Assembly: GCA_027025175.1 (NCBI GenBank)
Contig: JALVRF010000023.1
Location: forward strand, 10,556 to 50,314
DNA: 39,759 bases
Source: Candidatus Aminicenantota bacterium
GTDB lineage: Bacteria > Acidobacteriota > Aminicenantia > S016-38
Direction of reading: 5' to 3'
Position 1 is the first letter of the stretch. Every line of letters starts with the position of its first letter. The translations under genes were made by a program, and so were the position numbers. Below, piece after piece: positions 15,980-25,286 of the stretch. The notes under the pieces were generated by a model, which was given only the letters and a program-made list of their open reading frames with translations, was not told where the DNA came from and did not search any database.

Positions 15980-18310
15980 TCCTGTTCTCCTGATTTTTAT
16001 CTCCATCCCCCTCTCCCTGGCCCTGCGATGGGGAGAGGGAGTTTTAAGGTGGTGGATAAATTCTATCTCCTTATCTTTTTCCTTTACCTCAAACCCTAAT
16101 TTTTCTATCTTCTCCCTTTCCTCTGCCGGCGCCCTGTATATCGCATATTTTAAGTGGGGAATGCCCTTCTGCTCTATCTCCTCCAGGGAAAGGAATATAA
16201 GCCCATCTATGGAGGAGGAATTCCACCTTTGCAGGAATCCCTCTTCCAGCCTCTGGACTGTTTCCAATTCCATGATTTCTTTTTCCCCCTCTACGCCGAT
16301 GGGCAGGGCCGGTCCTAAACTTATCCTGGGCTTTGGGTGGAACCCCCGGGAGAAGGAAAGGGGGGTGGCGGTTCTACGGAAAATTCTCTCCATGGTTTTA
16401 AGAAGTTCTGTCTGGGAAAGAAAACGAGCAATCCCCTTTTTGGTGTAATAAATCCTGTATAAAAATCTTCCCTCCTCCTTCCTTTGAGGAAGGCTTTCTC
16501 TGAGTTCTATTTTCGGCGAGAACCTTTTCCTGGCCACCTTCCAGTAAATGCATCCCTTACACCTTCCGCAGTAAAGCTCAAGGCAGGATGGGGTCCTCTC
16601 CCCTTCCAGGGCCCTTTTCCTCTCTAAAAGGAGATATTCCTTAAGGGGGCCCGCCTCCATGTGGTCCCAGGGAAGGGGTTCCGGTAAAGGGAAGGGGCTG
16701 GTAAAGTCTTCTGGGGAAATACCGGTTTTTGAAAAGGCCTCCTGCCAGAGGGAAAAATCAAAGTGCTCCCTCCAGGCCTCCAGCATCCCTCCCCTCCTTC
16801 GGACCTCCTCCAGAACTTCCCCTGCCCTGAAATCTCCCCGGGCCAGGAAGGCTTCAAGAAGGCTCTGGTGAAGGTCGTGGAAGTTAATTCTTATGTTCCT
16901 GTGCCTTCTTATAAGGCTCAATATGAAACGCTGCTTCTGAGCAAGGGAATTCATGTCCCCAAATCCTTCCCACTGGAAAGGGGTCCAGGGCATGGGAACG
17001 AAGTTGGAAATGGAGGCAACAAGAAGGGGTCTGGCGCCGAGTTTTTCCCTTCCTAAGCGGGAAACTTCCTCTAAAAGGGAAGCGATTCCCCGAAGGTCCT
17101 CCTCCTTTTCCGTGGGAAGTCCTATCATGAAGTAAAACTTAAGCCTCCTCCACCCAAGACTGAAGGCAACCTCCGCTGCCTTAATTATTTCCTCCCCGGT
17201 GGTGGCTTTATTTATAACCCGGCGGAGCCTCTCCGCTCCAGCCTCAGGCACTATGGTAAAGGAAGTCTTCCGCAGGTCGGCTATTATGGAAAGCAACTGG
17301 AGGTCCTGGAGGATGGAGGGCCTGAGGGAGGGCAGAGACACGGAAATTGCCCATTTTTTAAACTCAGGATAAAGGGTTTTAAGAAGAAGGTGGAAATGGG
17401 GAAAATCCGCCGTAGAAAGGGAGGAGAAACTCACCTCCTCGTATCCCGTGTTCCTCAAACTCCTTATAACCCCATTGGCTATTTCGCTCAGGCTCCTGGC
17501 CCTGAAGGGGGAATAGAACTGGGTGGCCTGGCAAAAACGGCATTTCTGAGGGCAGCCCCGGGAAATTTCCCATCCCTGTCGGTCAAATACCGATTCCACA
17601 TGGGGAAGAACCGCTTTTTCAGGGAAGGGAAAATCGTCTAAATTCCTAACAATGGCCTTTTCAACCTTAACTCCCTCAACGAAATAATAACCTACCTTTG
17701 CCCTTTTTCTCCTTGAAGGGTCCGGAACATAAACCCCCTTTATCTCCTTTAAGGCCTCAATCCTCTCCCTGCGATTTCTGATTTTTCGGAAAATCTCCAG
17801 GGCCCCGGGAAAAAACAGTTCCCCGTCCCCGAAAAAGAAAAAGTCAAAAAATTCAGACATGGGCTCAGGATTTATGACATTGGGTCCCCCTGCCCCTATT
17901 ATGGGGTCCTGCACCTTCCTTTCCTCCCTCCTTATGGGAATTCCCCCTAGTTCCAGAATTTTCAAAACATTGGTGTAGTTAAGTTCGTAAAGCAGGGAAA
18001 AGGAAACCATGTCAAAATCCCGGAGGGGACTTTTGGTCTCCAGGGAAAAAAGTGGCATTCCCTTTTCTTTAAGAAGGCTCACCATGTCCGCATCGGGCAT
18101 GAAAACCCTCTCGGCAGCGGCAAAGTCCATGGAATTTATCAGGAAATAAAGGATTCTGAGCCCGAGATAACTCATTCCAATCTCGTAAAGGTCAGGATAA
18201 ACCAAGGCCACCCTCACCTGAGCCTCAGGCTTTGCTACAGAACCGAATTCTCCCCCAACGTATCTTGCGGGTTTTCGGACCCTGTGCAAGACTTCTTCTA
18301 TTATTCCCAT
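15956..18310 (-). CDS. B12-binding-type radical SAM protein with C-terminal DUF2344 domain
   Basis: About 784 aa from the ATG at 18310 (MGIIEEVLHRVRKPARYVGGE), which overlaps the rodA end by 10 nt. The ORF-track start at 18463 lies inside rodA and is rejected. The N-terminal part resembles a cobalamin-binding Rossmann region (ALVYPDLYEIGMSYLGL), followed by a radical SAM core with the cluster motif C253-x3-C257-x2-C260 (RGCPQKCRFCQ). The C-terminal ~210 residues match the TIGR03936/DUF2344 type (YYTKKGIARFLSQ, SRGFHPKPRISLGPALPIG), so both halves are fused. The reaction is unknown for this family; relatives often sit near cell-division, RNase or ribosomal-protein genes. It is the last gene of the shape operon. 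Confidence 0.9.
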   Translation of the reverse strand: MGIIEEVLHRVRKPARYVGGEFGSVAKPEAQVRVALVYPDLYEIGMSYLGLRILYFLINSMDFAAAERVFMPDADMVSLLKEKGMPLFSLETKSPLRDFDMVSFSLLYELNYTNVLKILELGGIPIRREERKVQDPIIGAGGPNVINPEPMSEFFDFFFFGDGELFFPGALEIFRKIRNRRERIEALKEIKGVYVPDPSRRKRAKVGYYFVEGVKVEKAIVRNLDDFPFPEKAVLPHVESVFDRQGWEISRGCPQKCRFCQATQFYSPFRARSLSEIANGVIRSLRNTGYEEVSFSSLSTADFPHFHLLLKTLYPEFKKWAISVSLPSLRPSILQDLQLLSIIADLRKTSFTIVPEAGAERLRRVINKATTGEEIIKAAEVAFSLGWRRLKFYFMIGLPTEKEEDLRGIASLLEEVSRLGREKLGARPLLVASISNFVPMPWTPFQWEGFGDMNSLAQKQRFILSLIRRHRNIRINFHDLHQSLLEAFLARGDFRAGEVLEEVRRRGGMLEAWREHFDFSLWQEAFSKTGISPEDFTSPFPLPEPLPWDHMEAGPLKEYLLLERKRALEGERTPSCLELYCGRCKGCIYWKVARKRFSPKIELRESLPQRKEEGRFLYRIYYTKKGIARFLSQTELLKTMERIFRRTATPLSFSRGFHPKPRISLGPALPIGVEGEKEIMELETVQRLEEGFLQRWNSSSIDGLIFLSLEEIEQKGIPHLKYAIYRAPAEEREKIEKLGFEVKEKDKEIEFIHHLKTPSPHRRARERGMEIKIRRTGLEFEFHP

Positions 18311-19359
18311 CTCCACGCCAGGGTGCTGTTTATTATTCCCAAGGAGATATAGGAAGCCAGCAGGTTGGAACCACCGTAACTGAGAAATGGAAGGGGAAAT
18401 CCTGTCACCGGGAAAAGGCCCACAGCGATAAGGAGGTTGAAAACCGTCTGAAAGGCGAGCCATCCTCCCAGGAGAAGCACCAGGAGAACCGCCTCCTCCT
18501 CTGCCAGATATTCAACAGAAGAGAAAATTCTGAAAAAGAGCATGGCATATAAAAGAAGAACCACGAGAACTCCCAGAAAACCGAAACTTTCCCCCACTAC
18601 TGCGAAGATAAAATCGGTATGGGCTGCAGGGAGAAACCTGAGTTTTGCCTGGGTCATTTCCCTGAGGCCCTTTCCCTTGAGTCCCCCGGAACCTATGGAT
18701 ATTTTTGCCTGATAGACCTGGTATGCAGAGCCCTTGGGGTCAGAGGAAGGGTGGAGAAAGGAGGTAATTCTTTTTTTCTGATAATCCTCCAGAAAATAAA
18801 ACCATCCTACCACTGCTACCACAATGGCAGAGATAGCAATGAGCCTCCTCATCCACTTTTTAATTCCAAAGACCATGTAAAGGGCCAGGGGGAAGGCCAG
18901 ATAAACGAAGGCAGTCCCAAGGTCCGGCTGAAGGGCCACCAGGCCCATGGGAAGAAAAACTATAGCCCCGGAAATTACGAAATTTTTAAAGGAAACGGGA
19001 AACTGATACTTTCGGCGTAAGAACCATACCAGAAAAAGGGGTATTATGAATTTTCCCGCCTCAGAGGGCTGAAACCAGAAGGTGCCCAATTTCAACCAAC
19101 TGGATACCCCGCCACGGAAAGCAAGGGGAAGAAGAACCGCCAGGAGACCGGCATAAAGCCATGGGGAGAGATTTATCAATTTCCTGTAATTGAACATGGA
19201 GAAAAGGAAAAAGGCACCTAAGGAAAGAAAAATCCTGAGCACCTGTCCCCTTATCAGGAAAGGCCCGGCCCTGGATGCCCATATTCCCAGAAGTCCCATA
19301 CCGTTAAGGCCCAGGGCTACGGCAAGCATCCACCTGTCAATTTCCCTTAATCTTCTCAC
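18301..19359 (-). CDS. rodA: Rod-shape-determining protein RodA (SEDS glycosyltransferase)
   Basis: Polytopic SEDS-family peptidoglycan polymerase acting with PBP2 in cell elongation. 352 aa with about ten hydrophobic segments. Characteristic stretches include LQPDLGTAFVYLAFP (containing the conserved Asp region), the AKISIGSGGLKGKGLREMTQAKLRFLPAAHTDFIFAVVGE loop, and VTGFPLPFLSYGGSNLLASY near the C-terminus. The start overlaps mrdA by 23 nt and the end overlaps the radical SAM gene. The order mreB-mreC-mreD-mrdA-rodA is the standard bacterial shape cluster. Confidence 0.95.
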   Translation of the reverse strand: MRRLREIDRWMLAVALGLNGMGLLGIWASRAGPFLIRGQVLRIFLSLGAFFLFSMFNYRKLINLSPWLYAGLLAVLLPLAFRGGVSSWLKLGTFWFQPSEAGKFIIPLFLVWFLRRKYQFPVSFKNFVISGAIVFLPMGLVALQPDLGTAFVYLAFPLALYMVFGIKKWMRRLIAISAIVVAVVGWFYFLEDYQKKRITSFLHPSSDPKGSAYQVYQAKISIGSGGLKGKGLREMTQAKLRFLPAAHTDFIFAVVGESFGFLGVLVVLLLYAMLFFRIFSSVEYLAEEEAVLLVLLLGGWLAFQTVFNLLIAVGLFPVTGFPLPFLSYGGSNLLASYISLGIINSTLAWRWE

Positions 19360-21076
19360 CTAAAATCCTCCTGAGGAGCCTCCCTGCCACAGGGGCTGCC
19401 GTCTCTCCCCCGGCTCCCCCGTGTTCCACCAAGACGAATATGGAAATTTCTGGGTTATCGCAGGGGGCAATTGCTGCGAAAAGGGAATGGGGTTTTATTT
19501 TCTTGCTCTTTTCCAGTTTAACCACCTGGGCGGTTCCCGTCTTACCGCAAACACTTATCCCTGGCACAGAGGCTGCTCGCCCGGTTCCCTCCTTCACCAC
19601 CAGCCTCATTCCCTTAATAACCGCCTCAAATATCCAGGGGGAAATTTCCATGCTCACCTTTTCTGTTTTCTCCCCCTTGATAACATGGGGAACCGGATAC
19701 CAGCCCCTGTTTCCTATGGCAGCAACGAAGGTGGCCACCTGAAGGGGGGTAGCGGTGAAATAACCCTGACCTATGGAAAGGGAAATGGTCTCCCCTGGAT
19801 ACCAGCCCACACCCAGGTGTTTCCTTTTCCACTGAGGACTGGGCAGGATTCCCTCCTTTTCCCCGGGAAGGTCTATCCCGGTTTTCCTCCCAAATGGAAA
19901 ATCCTTCACCACATCAACTATGTTTTCAATCCCCAATCTATCCCCCATCTTGTAAAAATAAACATTGCATGAGTCCCTTATAGCATGGGCAAGGTCCTCC
20001 CATCCGTGGCCACCGGCTCTCCAGCAGCGGAAGTTCCTGCCGCCGAAGGGGAAAAAACCCGGACAGAAAATCTTCTCCCTCGGGCTGACCACCCCCTTCT
20101 TCAGGGCCGCCACCGCCATGGCCAGTTTAAATATGGAGCCTATGGGGTATGTCCCCTGGATGGCCCTGTTGAAAAGGGGCTTTCCCGGGTCGGTCATTAT
20201 TTTAAGTTTAGCCCTTCCAGCAAACCTTGAGGACATCAGATTGGGCTCAAAGGAAGGGGATGATACCATGGCAAGAACCTCCCCGGTTTTTGGGGAAAGA
20301 ATCACCACCGCCCCGGATTTTCCCTGAAGTTCCTCCCGGGCCCATTTTTGAATATCCAGGTCAAGGGCAAGAACAAGTTTTCTTCCCGGATGGGGTGGGG
20401 TTCTTTTTATGATTTTAATAGGATTCCCCATGCTGTCCCTCAGAAGATAAAGGGCCCCGTCCTTTCCCCTTAAAACCGCATCGTATGACCTTTCCACCCC
20501 CTTTTTTCCCACCAGGGCTCCGGGTTTTAGGCCCAGTGCCTTCACCTCCCTCCCGTTGGCTTCCCCCACATATCCAACCACATGAGCCGCAAGTTCTCCA
20601 AAGGGATAAAACCTCATGGGCTCTGCTTCCACCAGGAACTCCGGAAATTTATCCCTTATGGCCTCAAGCCTGGAAATCTGAGCCATGTTCAGGTTTTCAG
20701 CGATTACCACCGGGAGCAGTCTCGGAAAATCCCTGTAATTGTCCAGCCTGTGGCGAAGTTCCTGCACCGGAATTGAAAGTATACCGGAAACCTCAGAAAG
20801 GGCTGAATCCGGGTCCCGGGAGAGTCCCCGCACAAAGGAAAGGGAAAAGGACGCCCTGGTCTCTGCCAGGACCCTTCCCTCCCGGTCCGTGATGAGACCC
20901 CGCGGGGCCTTTACGGGAAAAACAAGGGTTCTATTCCTCTCTGCAAGGCGCAGGTATTTCTCCCTCTGCAAAATCTGAAGTTGAAAACATCTTACGGCTA
21001 TCAACAGAAAAATCCCGGCCAGAGCCAGGATAAATTTAAACCTGGAAGATTTAAGTTTCTCTAAACTTTCTCGCAT
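19337..21076 (-). CDS. mrdA: Penicillin-binding protein 2 (elongation transpeptidase)
   Basis: Class B PBP that cross-links peptidoglycan during elongation. 579 aa. One N-terminal membrane anchor (about 14-34), then a dimerisation/pedestal region with APRGLITDREGRVLAE. The transpeptidase domain has all three active-site motifs: S314-x-x-K317 (PIGSIFK), S369-C-N371 and K512-T-G514 (CGKTGTAQ). The start overlaps mreD by 26 nt and the end overlaps rodA by 23 nt, matching its partnership with RodA. No missing catalytic residue. Confidence 0.96.
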   Translation of the reverse strand: MRESLEKLKSSRFKFILALAGIFLLIAVRCFQLQILQREKYLRLAERNRTLVFPVKAPRGLITDREGRVLAETRASFSLSFVRGLSRDPDSALSEVSGILSIPVQELRHRLDNYRDFPRLLPVVIAENLNMAQISRLEAIRDKFPEFLVEAEPMRFYPFGELAAHVVGYVGEANGREVKALGLKPGALVGKKGVERSYDAVLRGKDGALYLLRDSMGNPIKIIKRTPPHPGRKLVLALDLDIQKWAREELQGKSGAVVILSPKTGEVLAMVSSPSFEPNLMSSRFAGRAKLKIMTDPGKPLFNRAIQGTYPIGSIFKLAMAVAALKKGVVSPREKIFCPGFFPFGGRNFRCWRAGGHGWEDLAHAIRDSCNVYFYKMGDRLGIENIVDVVKDFPFGRKTGIDLPGEKEGILPSPQWKRKHLGVGWYPGETISLSIGQGYFTATPLQVATFVAAIGNRGWYPVPHVIKGEKTEKVSMEISPWIFEAVIKGMRLVVKEGTGRAASVPGISVCGKTGTAQVVKLEKSKKIKPHSLFAAIAPCDNPEISIFVLVEHGGAGGETAAPVAGRLLRRILGEKIKGN

Positions 21077-21485
21077 TTCTTATGTATATGGGATAATAGG
21101 CCAAAAGGGTAAGAACATACGATTTTATGGAAAGGGAATACCCTGTGGAAAAAAGGGAAAGGAGCCCCATGGCCACCAGGTCTTTGATCAGGAGGAAAAC
21201 CAGAAGGAGAAAAATCATGGTTCTCGGAGTGGGCAAAATTTTGCCGGTTATCCAGTGAAGGAAAAGGGCGCTCAGGGTGAAGGAAAAGGCGAAAACCCCT
21301 AAGGGCGTGCCCGAGGCCAGGTCTGCAAGAAAACCCGCAAGCGTAGCCCAGTAAGCCCCGTCGGGATGTCTCGCCATCAAAAAGGCAAGCATTGCCAGAA
21401 ATTGAAAGGGCAAAGGACCACTTATGGGGGAGGCCTCCCACAGAAAAGAAAACAAAAGGGCAACGACAAGGAAAAGCCTTACCAT
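21051..21485 (-). CDS. mreD: Rod-shape-determining protein MreD
   Basis: Small inner-membrane protein of the elongasome, 144 aa, with about five hydrophobic helices. Sequence is weakly conserved in this family, but the ATLAGFLADLASGTPLGVFAFSFTLSA stretch is typical: a small loop with D-L-x-S-G-x-P-L-G. Position between mreC and mrdA confirms the call. Start overlaps mreC by 7 nt. Confidence 0.92.
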   Translation of the reverse strand: MVRLFLVVALLFSFLWEASPISGPLPFQFLAMLAFLMARHPDGAYWATLAGFLADLASGTPLGVFAFSFTLSALFLHWITGKILPTPRTMIFLLLVFLLIKDLVAMGLLSLFSTGYSLSIKSYVLTLLAYYPIYIRNARKFRET

Positions 21486-22255
21486 TTTCTTATTATCCCT
21501 ACAAATTCAAGGGTGTCCACGGAAAAATACGGCCTTACCTCCACGGAAAGAAAAATTCCAGAGGCTTTCCTCACCCTCTCAATCCTGCCCACAGGTAGAC
21601 CCGGAGGAAATATACCATCCAGTCCTGAGGTAAAAACTTCATCCCCCTCCTTAATTCCGGAGGTTGGATAAATGTAATCCAGCACCAGTAAATTTTCTCC
21701 CCTTCCCCTCAGAACCCCGTATTCCCCTCTTACCTTCACACCTATAGCGGACATGGGAGAAGTTATGGGTTTAACCCAGCACCGGGAATAGGAGATAGGG
21801 GGAACTACCTTACCAACGGCATTGCCCTTCTGGTCCACCACCGCCATTCCCTCTTTTATTCCCTGTCCCCAACCCGCCTCCACCGAAAAATTGAGATTCA
21901 CGTTTCTGGGGTTTAGCAGCACCGTTCTGGCGTAAAAAACCGAGGGCAAAGGCGGGGACTTCTCAAGGGATGACCTGTAAATCTCCTGGCGTAATCTCAG
22001 GTTTTCCAGCCTGAGTTTCAGAATTTCCTCCCTGAGTTTCTTATCTCCTTTAAGAACTTCCCTGGCCCTGGCTACAGCCATCCAGTTATCGTCCAGGGAG
22101 TAGACCAGGGAAGATAAACCCAGAGCGGCACTGTCCACCGCTGAAATTACCGAATAGAAAAATTTCTGCACTGGCATGGAAAAAATCCCGTGGGAAATGA
22201 TTATTAAAAGATCCAGGACCAGGAGCAAAATATAAGTTTTGGTCCCCCCTTTCAA
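21479..22255 (-). CDS. mreC: Rod-shape-determining protein MreC
   Basis: Periplasmic scaffold of the elongation machinery, 258 aa. An N-terminal membrane helix (about 7-25) leads into a coiled coil (about 60-95, LREEILKLRLENLRLRQEI) and the two-barrel MreC domain (VLLNPRNVNLNFSVEAGWGQGIKEGMAVVDQKGNAVGKV, then SGIKEGDEVFTSGLDGIFPPGLPVGRI), which is diagnostic. The start is TTG, 3 nt after the mreB stop, with no convincing SD. Translational coupling to mreB is likely. Confidence 0.94.
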   Translation of the reverse strand: MKGGTKTYILLLVLDLLIIISHGIFSMPVQKFFYSVISAVDSAALGLSSLVYSLDDNWMAVARAREVLKGDKKLREEILKLRLENLRLRQEIYRSSLEKSPPLPSVFYARTVLLNPRNVNLNFSVEAGWGQGIKEGMAVVDQKGNAVGKVVPPISYSRCWVKPITSPMSAIGVKVRGEYGVLRGRGENLLVLDYIYPTSGIKEGDEVFTSGLDGIFPPGLPVGRIERVRKASGIFLSVEVRPYFSVDTLEFVGIIRKW

Positions 22256-22258
22256 TTT

Positions 22259-23293
22259 TTAATCCACGGAGACTTTCCTCAGCAGGTCCAGGTCGTCCAG
22301 AATTTTTCCTACCCCCTCGGCCACACTTGATAGGGGATCCCTGGCCAGTTCTACGGGAAGTTTAAGTTCCTTTTCTATCCTCTTATCAAGGTTTTTAAGG
22401 AGGGCCCCCCCGCCGCTGAGCACTATTCCCCTCTCAAAAATGTCGGCGGAAAGTTCAGGAGGGGTGGTCTCCAGGGTATCCCTTATGGCATTTATTATCA
22501 TGGTCACTACCGGATCCAGGGCCTCCTTGATGTCCAGTTCGTTCACCACTATGTTCCTGGGGAGTCCCTCCCGCAGGTCCCTGCCCTTTACCTCCTTTTC
22601 TCTGGGTTCCTCGGCTTCAATAACATTTCCTATTTCAATTTTTATCTCCTCGGCGGTCCTTTCGCCCACCAGGAGGTTAAATTTATTCTTGAGGTAATTT
22701 CTAATAGCCTCGTCCATCTCGTTTCCAGCCACCCTTATGGTTTTCCCCTTAACCACCCCGGCAAGGGAAATCACGGAAATGTCCGTGGTGCCTCCGCCTA
22801 TATCCACTATCATGCTCCCAGTGGGCTCCTGAACAGACAGGCCCGCACCTATGGCCGCTGCCATGGCCTGCTCCACCATGAATACCTCCTTGGCCCTTAC
22901 CCTCAGAGCGACATCCTTAACCGCCCTTTTTTCTACAGGGGTTATCCCTGAGGGAATACCTATCACCACCCTGGGCCTTACCCAGGAAGCCCCTCTCATG
23001 GCTTTTTTCAGGAAGGTCTCCAGCATCTTTTCTGCAGCCTCAAAATCGGCAATGACACCGTCGCGCAGGGGTTTTACTGATCTTACCCTGTCCGGGGTTT
23101 TGCCCAGCATCCTTTTGGCCTCACTTCCTGTAGCAAGCACCTTTCCGGTTTTAACATCAATGGCCACGATGGAAGGCTCACGGAGAATTATCCCTTCACC
23201 CTTCTTATATATAAGGGTATTGGCCGTGCCCAGGTCAATCCCCAGGCTGGTCCCTTCAAATAGTCCGAAAAATTTTCTCAAAAAATTAGTCAC
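22259..23293 (-). CDS. mreB: Rod-shape-determining protein MreB (bacterial actin)
   Basis: Cytoplasmic actin homologue that orients wall synthesis. 344 aa. Phosphate-1 motif GIDLGTANTLIY, connecting and phosphate-2 motif VDIGGGTTDISV, adenosine motif IVLSGGGALLKNL. The N-terminal MTNFLRKFFGLFEG segment is amphipathic and suited to membrane binding, as in Gram-negative MreB. The start overlaps the end of the FecR/Ig-like gene by 8 nt, so that protein is translationally coupled to mreB. Confidence 0.97.
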   Translation of the reverse strand: MTNFLRKFFGLFEGTSLGIDLGTANTLIYKKGEGIILREPSIVAIDVKTGKVLATGSEAKRMLGKTPDRVRSVKPLRDGVIADFEAAEKMLETFLKKAMRGASWVRPRVVIGIPSGITPVEKRAVKDVALRVRAKEVFMVEQAMAAAIGAGLSVQEPTGSMIVDIGGGTTDISVISLAGVVKGKTIRVAGNEMDEAIRNYLKNKFNLLVGERTAEEIKIEIGNVIEAEEPREKEVKGRDLREGLPRNIVVNELDIKEALDPVVTMIINAIRDTLETTPPELSADIFERGIVLSGGGALLKNLDKRIEKELKLPVELARDPLSSVAEGVGKILDDLDLLRKVSVD

Positions 23294-24233
23294 CGTAAAC
23301 CACCACCTGTTTTACTTTTCTACTAACATTGCCCGCAGAGTCCATGGCCTCCACAACCACGGTTTTTATTCCCGGAGTATTGAACTCCAGGGTATGGAAA
23401 AATTTCCCCGAGGTCTCCACAGGGACCCGGGCCCCGTTTATGAACACTTTGACCCCCACCTCAGTGGTCCCCCTGATTATCACCACCTTCCCCTTGGGGG
23501 TTATGGAGACATCTAACTGAGGAGGAGTTTTGTCAAGGCTCCTGAGTTGAGACCTGAAATCTTTAAAAATTACGGGATGAGATGAACTACAAATAAGACC
23601 GGAGGACAGACAGGCCCTTATATGAAAACTTCCATTTCCGGGTCTTATAAGCCTGGAGGACGAAACATTAACCGAGAGAATCGGGCGAACGAAAAATGGC
23701 CCCCTGCTGACTTCCACCAGGGCTGGAGAGGAAACCTTAACAAGGATGCCGTTCCCGGTGGATTTAACGCTAAGGGACGGAATAGAAATTTTCCTTCTTT
23801 TCTTGCCGGTAAAAATCTGCCCGGAAGAGGCCTCGCAGGCCCTTCCCTTTATTACGGAAACCGCCCTATCAGAAATCATCCCTTCCCCTTCAAAACTGCA
23901 GGAGAAGGCTGAATTCTCAATTTTACCTTTACCGTAAAACTCGGCCATCCCCTTTAAAATTTTTATTCCTGAGATGGAAAACTTCGCAGAGGAATTTTCC
24001 TTCAGGAGAAAAAGCCCCTGCCCTGTGGATACCAGGACCCTTCCCCCACCGGTCTTAACTATAAGGCCATTCTCTTCTGACCGGGTGGACACCTTACCGT
24101 TGTAATCCAGAACCGAAACTTTGCCTTCCTGGACATAAACGGGTTTATTTCCGTACTTCAGGTAAATTTCAAGAAAAACCCACCCAAATATTAAAAATAG
24201 AAGGATAACCAGGCCTGCAATAAGTCTTTTCAC
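23286..24233 (-). CDS. Membrane-anchored FecR/Ig-like protein heading the shape operon, unknown function
   Basis: 315 aa with a GTG start. A single N-terminal membrane segment (about 4-25) anchors a periplasmic part. Residues ~33-105 look like a FecR-type beta fold (VQEGKVSVLDYNGKVS, later LLKENSSAKFSISGIKILKG). The middle is Ser-rich and basic. Residues ~238-312 form an Ig-like fold of the type seen in many surface proteins (RGTTEVGVKVFINGARVPV, GIKTVVVEAMDSAGNVS). The gene overlaps mreB by 8 nt and carries the operon promoter, so a role at the cell wall or in envelope sensing is plausible. Domain calls are by pattern, without a search. Confidence 0.75.
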   Translation of the reverse strand: MKRLIAGLVILLFLIFGWVFLEIYLKYGNKPVYVQEGKVSVLDYNGKVSTRSEENGLIVKTGGGRVLVSTGQGLFLLKENSSAKFSISGIKILKGMAEFYGKGKIENSAFSCSFEGEGMISDRAVSVIKGRACEASSGQIFTGKKRRKISIPSLSVKSTGNGILVKVSSPALVEVSRGPFFVRPILSVNVSSSRLIRPGNGSFHIRACLSSGLICSSSHPVIFKDFRSQLRSLDKTPPQLDVSITPKGKVVIIRGTTEVGVKVFINGARVPVETSGKFFHTLEFNTPGIKTVVVEAMDSAGNVSRKVKQVVVYGD

Positions 24234-24239
24234 AGGGAT

Positions 24240-24268
24240 AATTTACCAGAAAAATTCACTTTTGTGAA
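24240..24268 (-). promoter_or_regulatory. Promoter of the mre shape operon (leaderless arrangement)
   Basis: Minus strand TTCACA (24263-24268), 17-bp spacer, and TAAATT (24240-24245) preceded by TGG (extended -10). The -10 box ends exactly 6 nt before the GTG at 24233. No SD is present. This predicts leaderless translation from GTG. Confidence 0.65.
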
Positions 24269-24296
24269 CAGTAAAACCGATTAAATTCTCGCCCCC

Positions 24297-25280
24297 CTAA
24301 AATTCCCCGGGCAGCCTGTAAACCCTGAACCCCGTATCATCAGGGTTAATGTAAAAAAGATAGCCCTTCCTTATCTTAAACCTGTATCCTATGTACTCGT
24401 ATTTCAGGGGAAGTATGTAGGACCTCAGATATTCCCCCTGGCTGGTAAAGACATCAAACCTGGGATGGTTCTTTCTGTAATATCCGGTAATCAAGCATAG
24501 CTTCCCTCCGCATGCGGCAGCGTAGAGCACTGAGAAAGGCTCAACATTCCTTGCATTTTTAATTTTCCGGAGAATAGGCACCGTGGGAGCCGGGGCTTTA
24601 AATTTTACGGTCTTAAGTTTCCTGCCCTTCAAATCATAGAAGGAAAATTGATAACTGGGCGAGGCAGAGGCAAAAATCCTGTCCCCTATCAAAGCGTAAA
24701 CAGGGCGGGAAATGATGAATATTTCAATGCGCTTCCCTCTTCTCTGGCTAAAGGTAGCCACAGGGAGCTGGAGAATTTCAGTAAGGGGAGCATCCTTTCC
24801 CCAGAGGTAAAGATCTCCCTTTCCTCCCTTTTCAGAAAAAAAGGTCCCTGAAAGAAGGAGCCTGTCCCCTATTTCCCCCACTATGCGGTCCAGATCCGCT
24901 GGAAGCCTTCTCTGCCAGAGAACCTTTCCGTCCAGGGAATAGACGATAATCTTGTCCTCCACATGAAGGGTGTAAATCTTGCCGCCTTCCACCCAGAGGC
25001 TGGTAATGTAAGTGTATTCTCCAGGTCCCTGCCCGAATCCCCCGATGGTCCTTAAGGAATCCCCTTCTACAACTTCAAGCCCCTTCCGGGCATCAAAGAA
25101 GACCAGTTTCCCATCATCGGTAATGTCGGCATCGCTAACCCTTCCCACATCCTCCCTGGAGGTAAAATCCGCCACCGGCTGAAGGTCCAACTCCTTGAGA
25201 TTTTCCAGAGGAGGGAGTTTCTTGCCGCAGAAAGCCACCATAAAGGAAGCGAGGATGAGAATTAAAATCTTCCTGCTCAT
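24297..25280 (-). CDS. Six-bladed beta-propeller lipoprotein, unknown function
   Basis: Predicted secreted lipoprotein of about 327 aa. I start it at ATG 25280 (MSRKILILILASFMVAFCG), which gives a compact signal peptide and sits 6 nt after a TATTAT box. ATG 25298 and TTG 25304 are in-frame alternatives. The lipidated Cys follows V-A-F, with Phe at -1. The rest has repeating propeller blades; GGFGQGPGEYTYITSLWVEGG carries the G-x-G-P-G-E-[YF] signature of the 6-bladed beta-propeller family common in Bacteroidetes and some uncultured lineages. Blades continue with VYSLDGKVLWQRRLP and FDVFTSQGEYLRSYILP. Monocistronic, upstream of the shape operon. Ligand unknown. Confidence 0.82.
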   Translation of the reverse strand: MSRKILILILASFMVAFCGKKLPPLENLKELDLQPVADFTSREDVGRVSDADITDDGKLVFFDARKGLEVVEGDSLRTIGGFGQGPGEYTYITSLWVEGGKIYTLHVEDKIIVYSLDGKVLWQRRLPADLDRIVGEIGDRLLLSGTFFSEKGGKGDLYLWGKDAPLTEILQLPVATFSQRRGKRIEIFIISRPVYALIGDRIFASASPSYQFSFYDLKGRKLKTVKFKAPAPTVPILRKIKNARNVEPFSVLYAAACGGKLCLITGYYRKNHPRFDVFTSQGEYLRSYILPLKYEYIGYRFKIRKGYLFYINPDDTGFRVYRLPGEF

Positions 25281-25286
25281 GGAAAA

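Noticed and set aside
18311-18463. N-terminal extension of the radical SAM ORF
   Set aside because: Lies within rodA in another frame and encodes non-family sequence; ATG 18310 fits.
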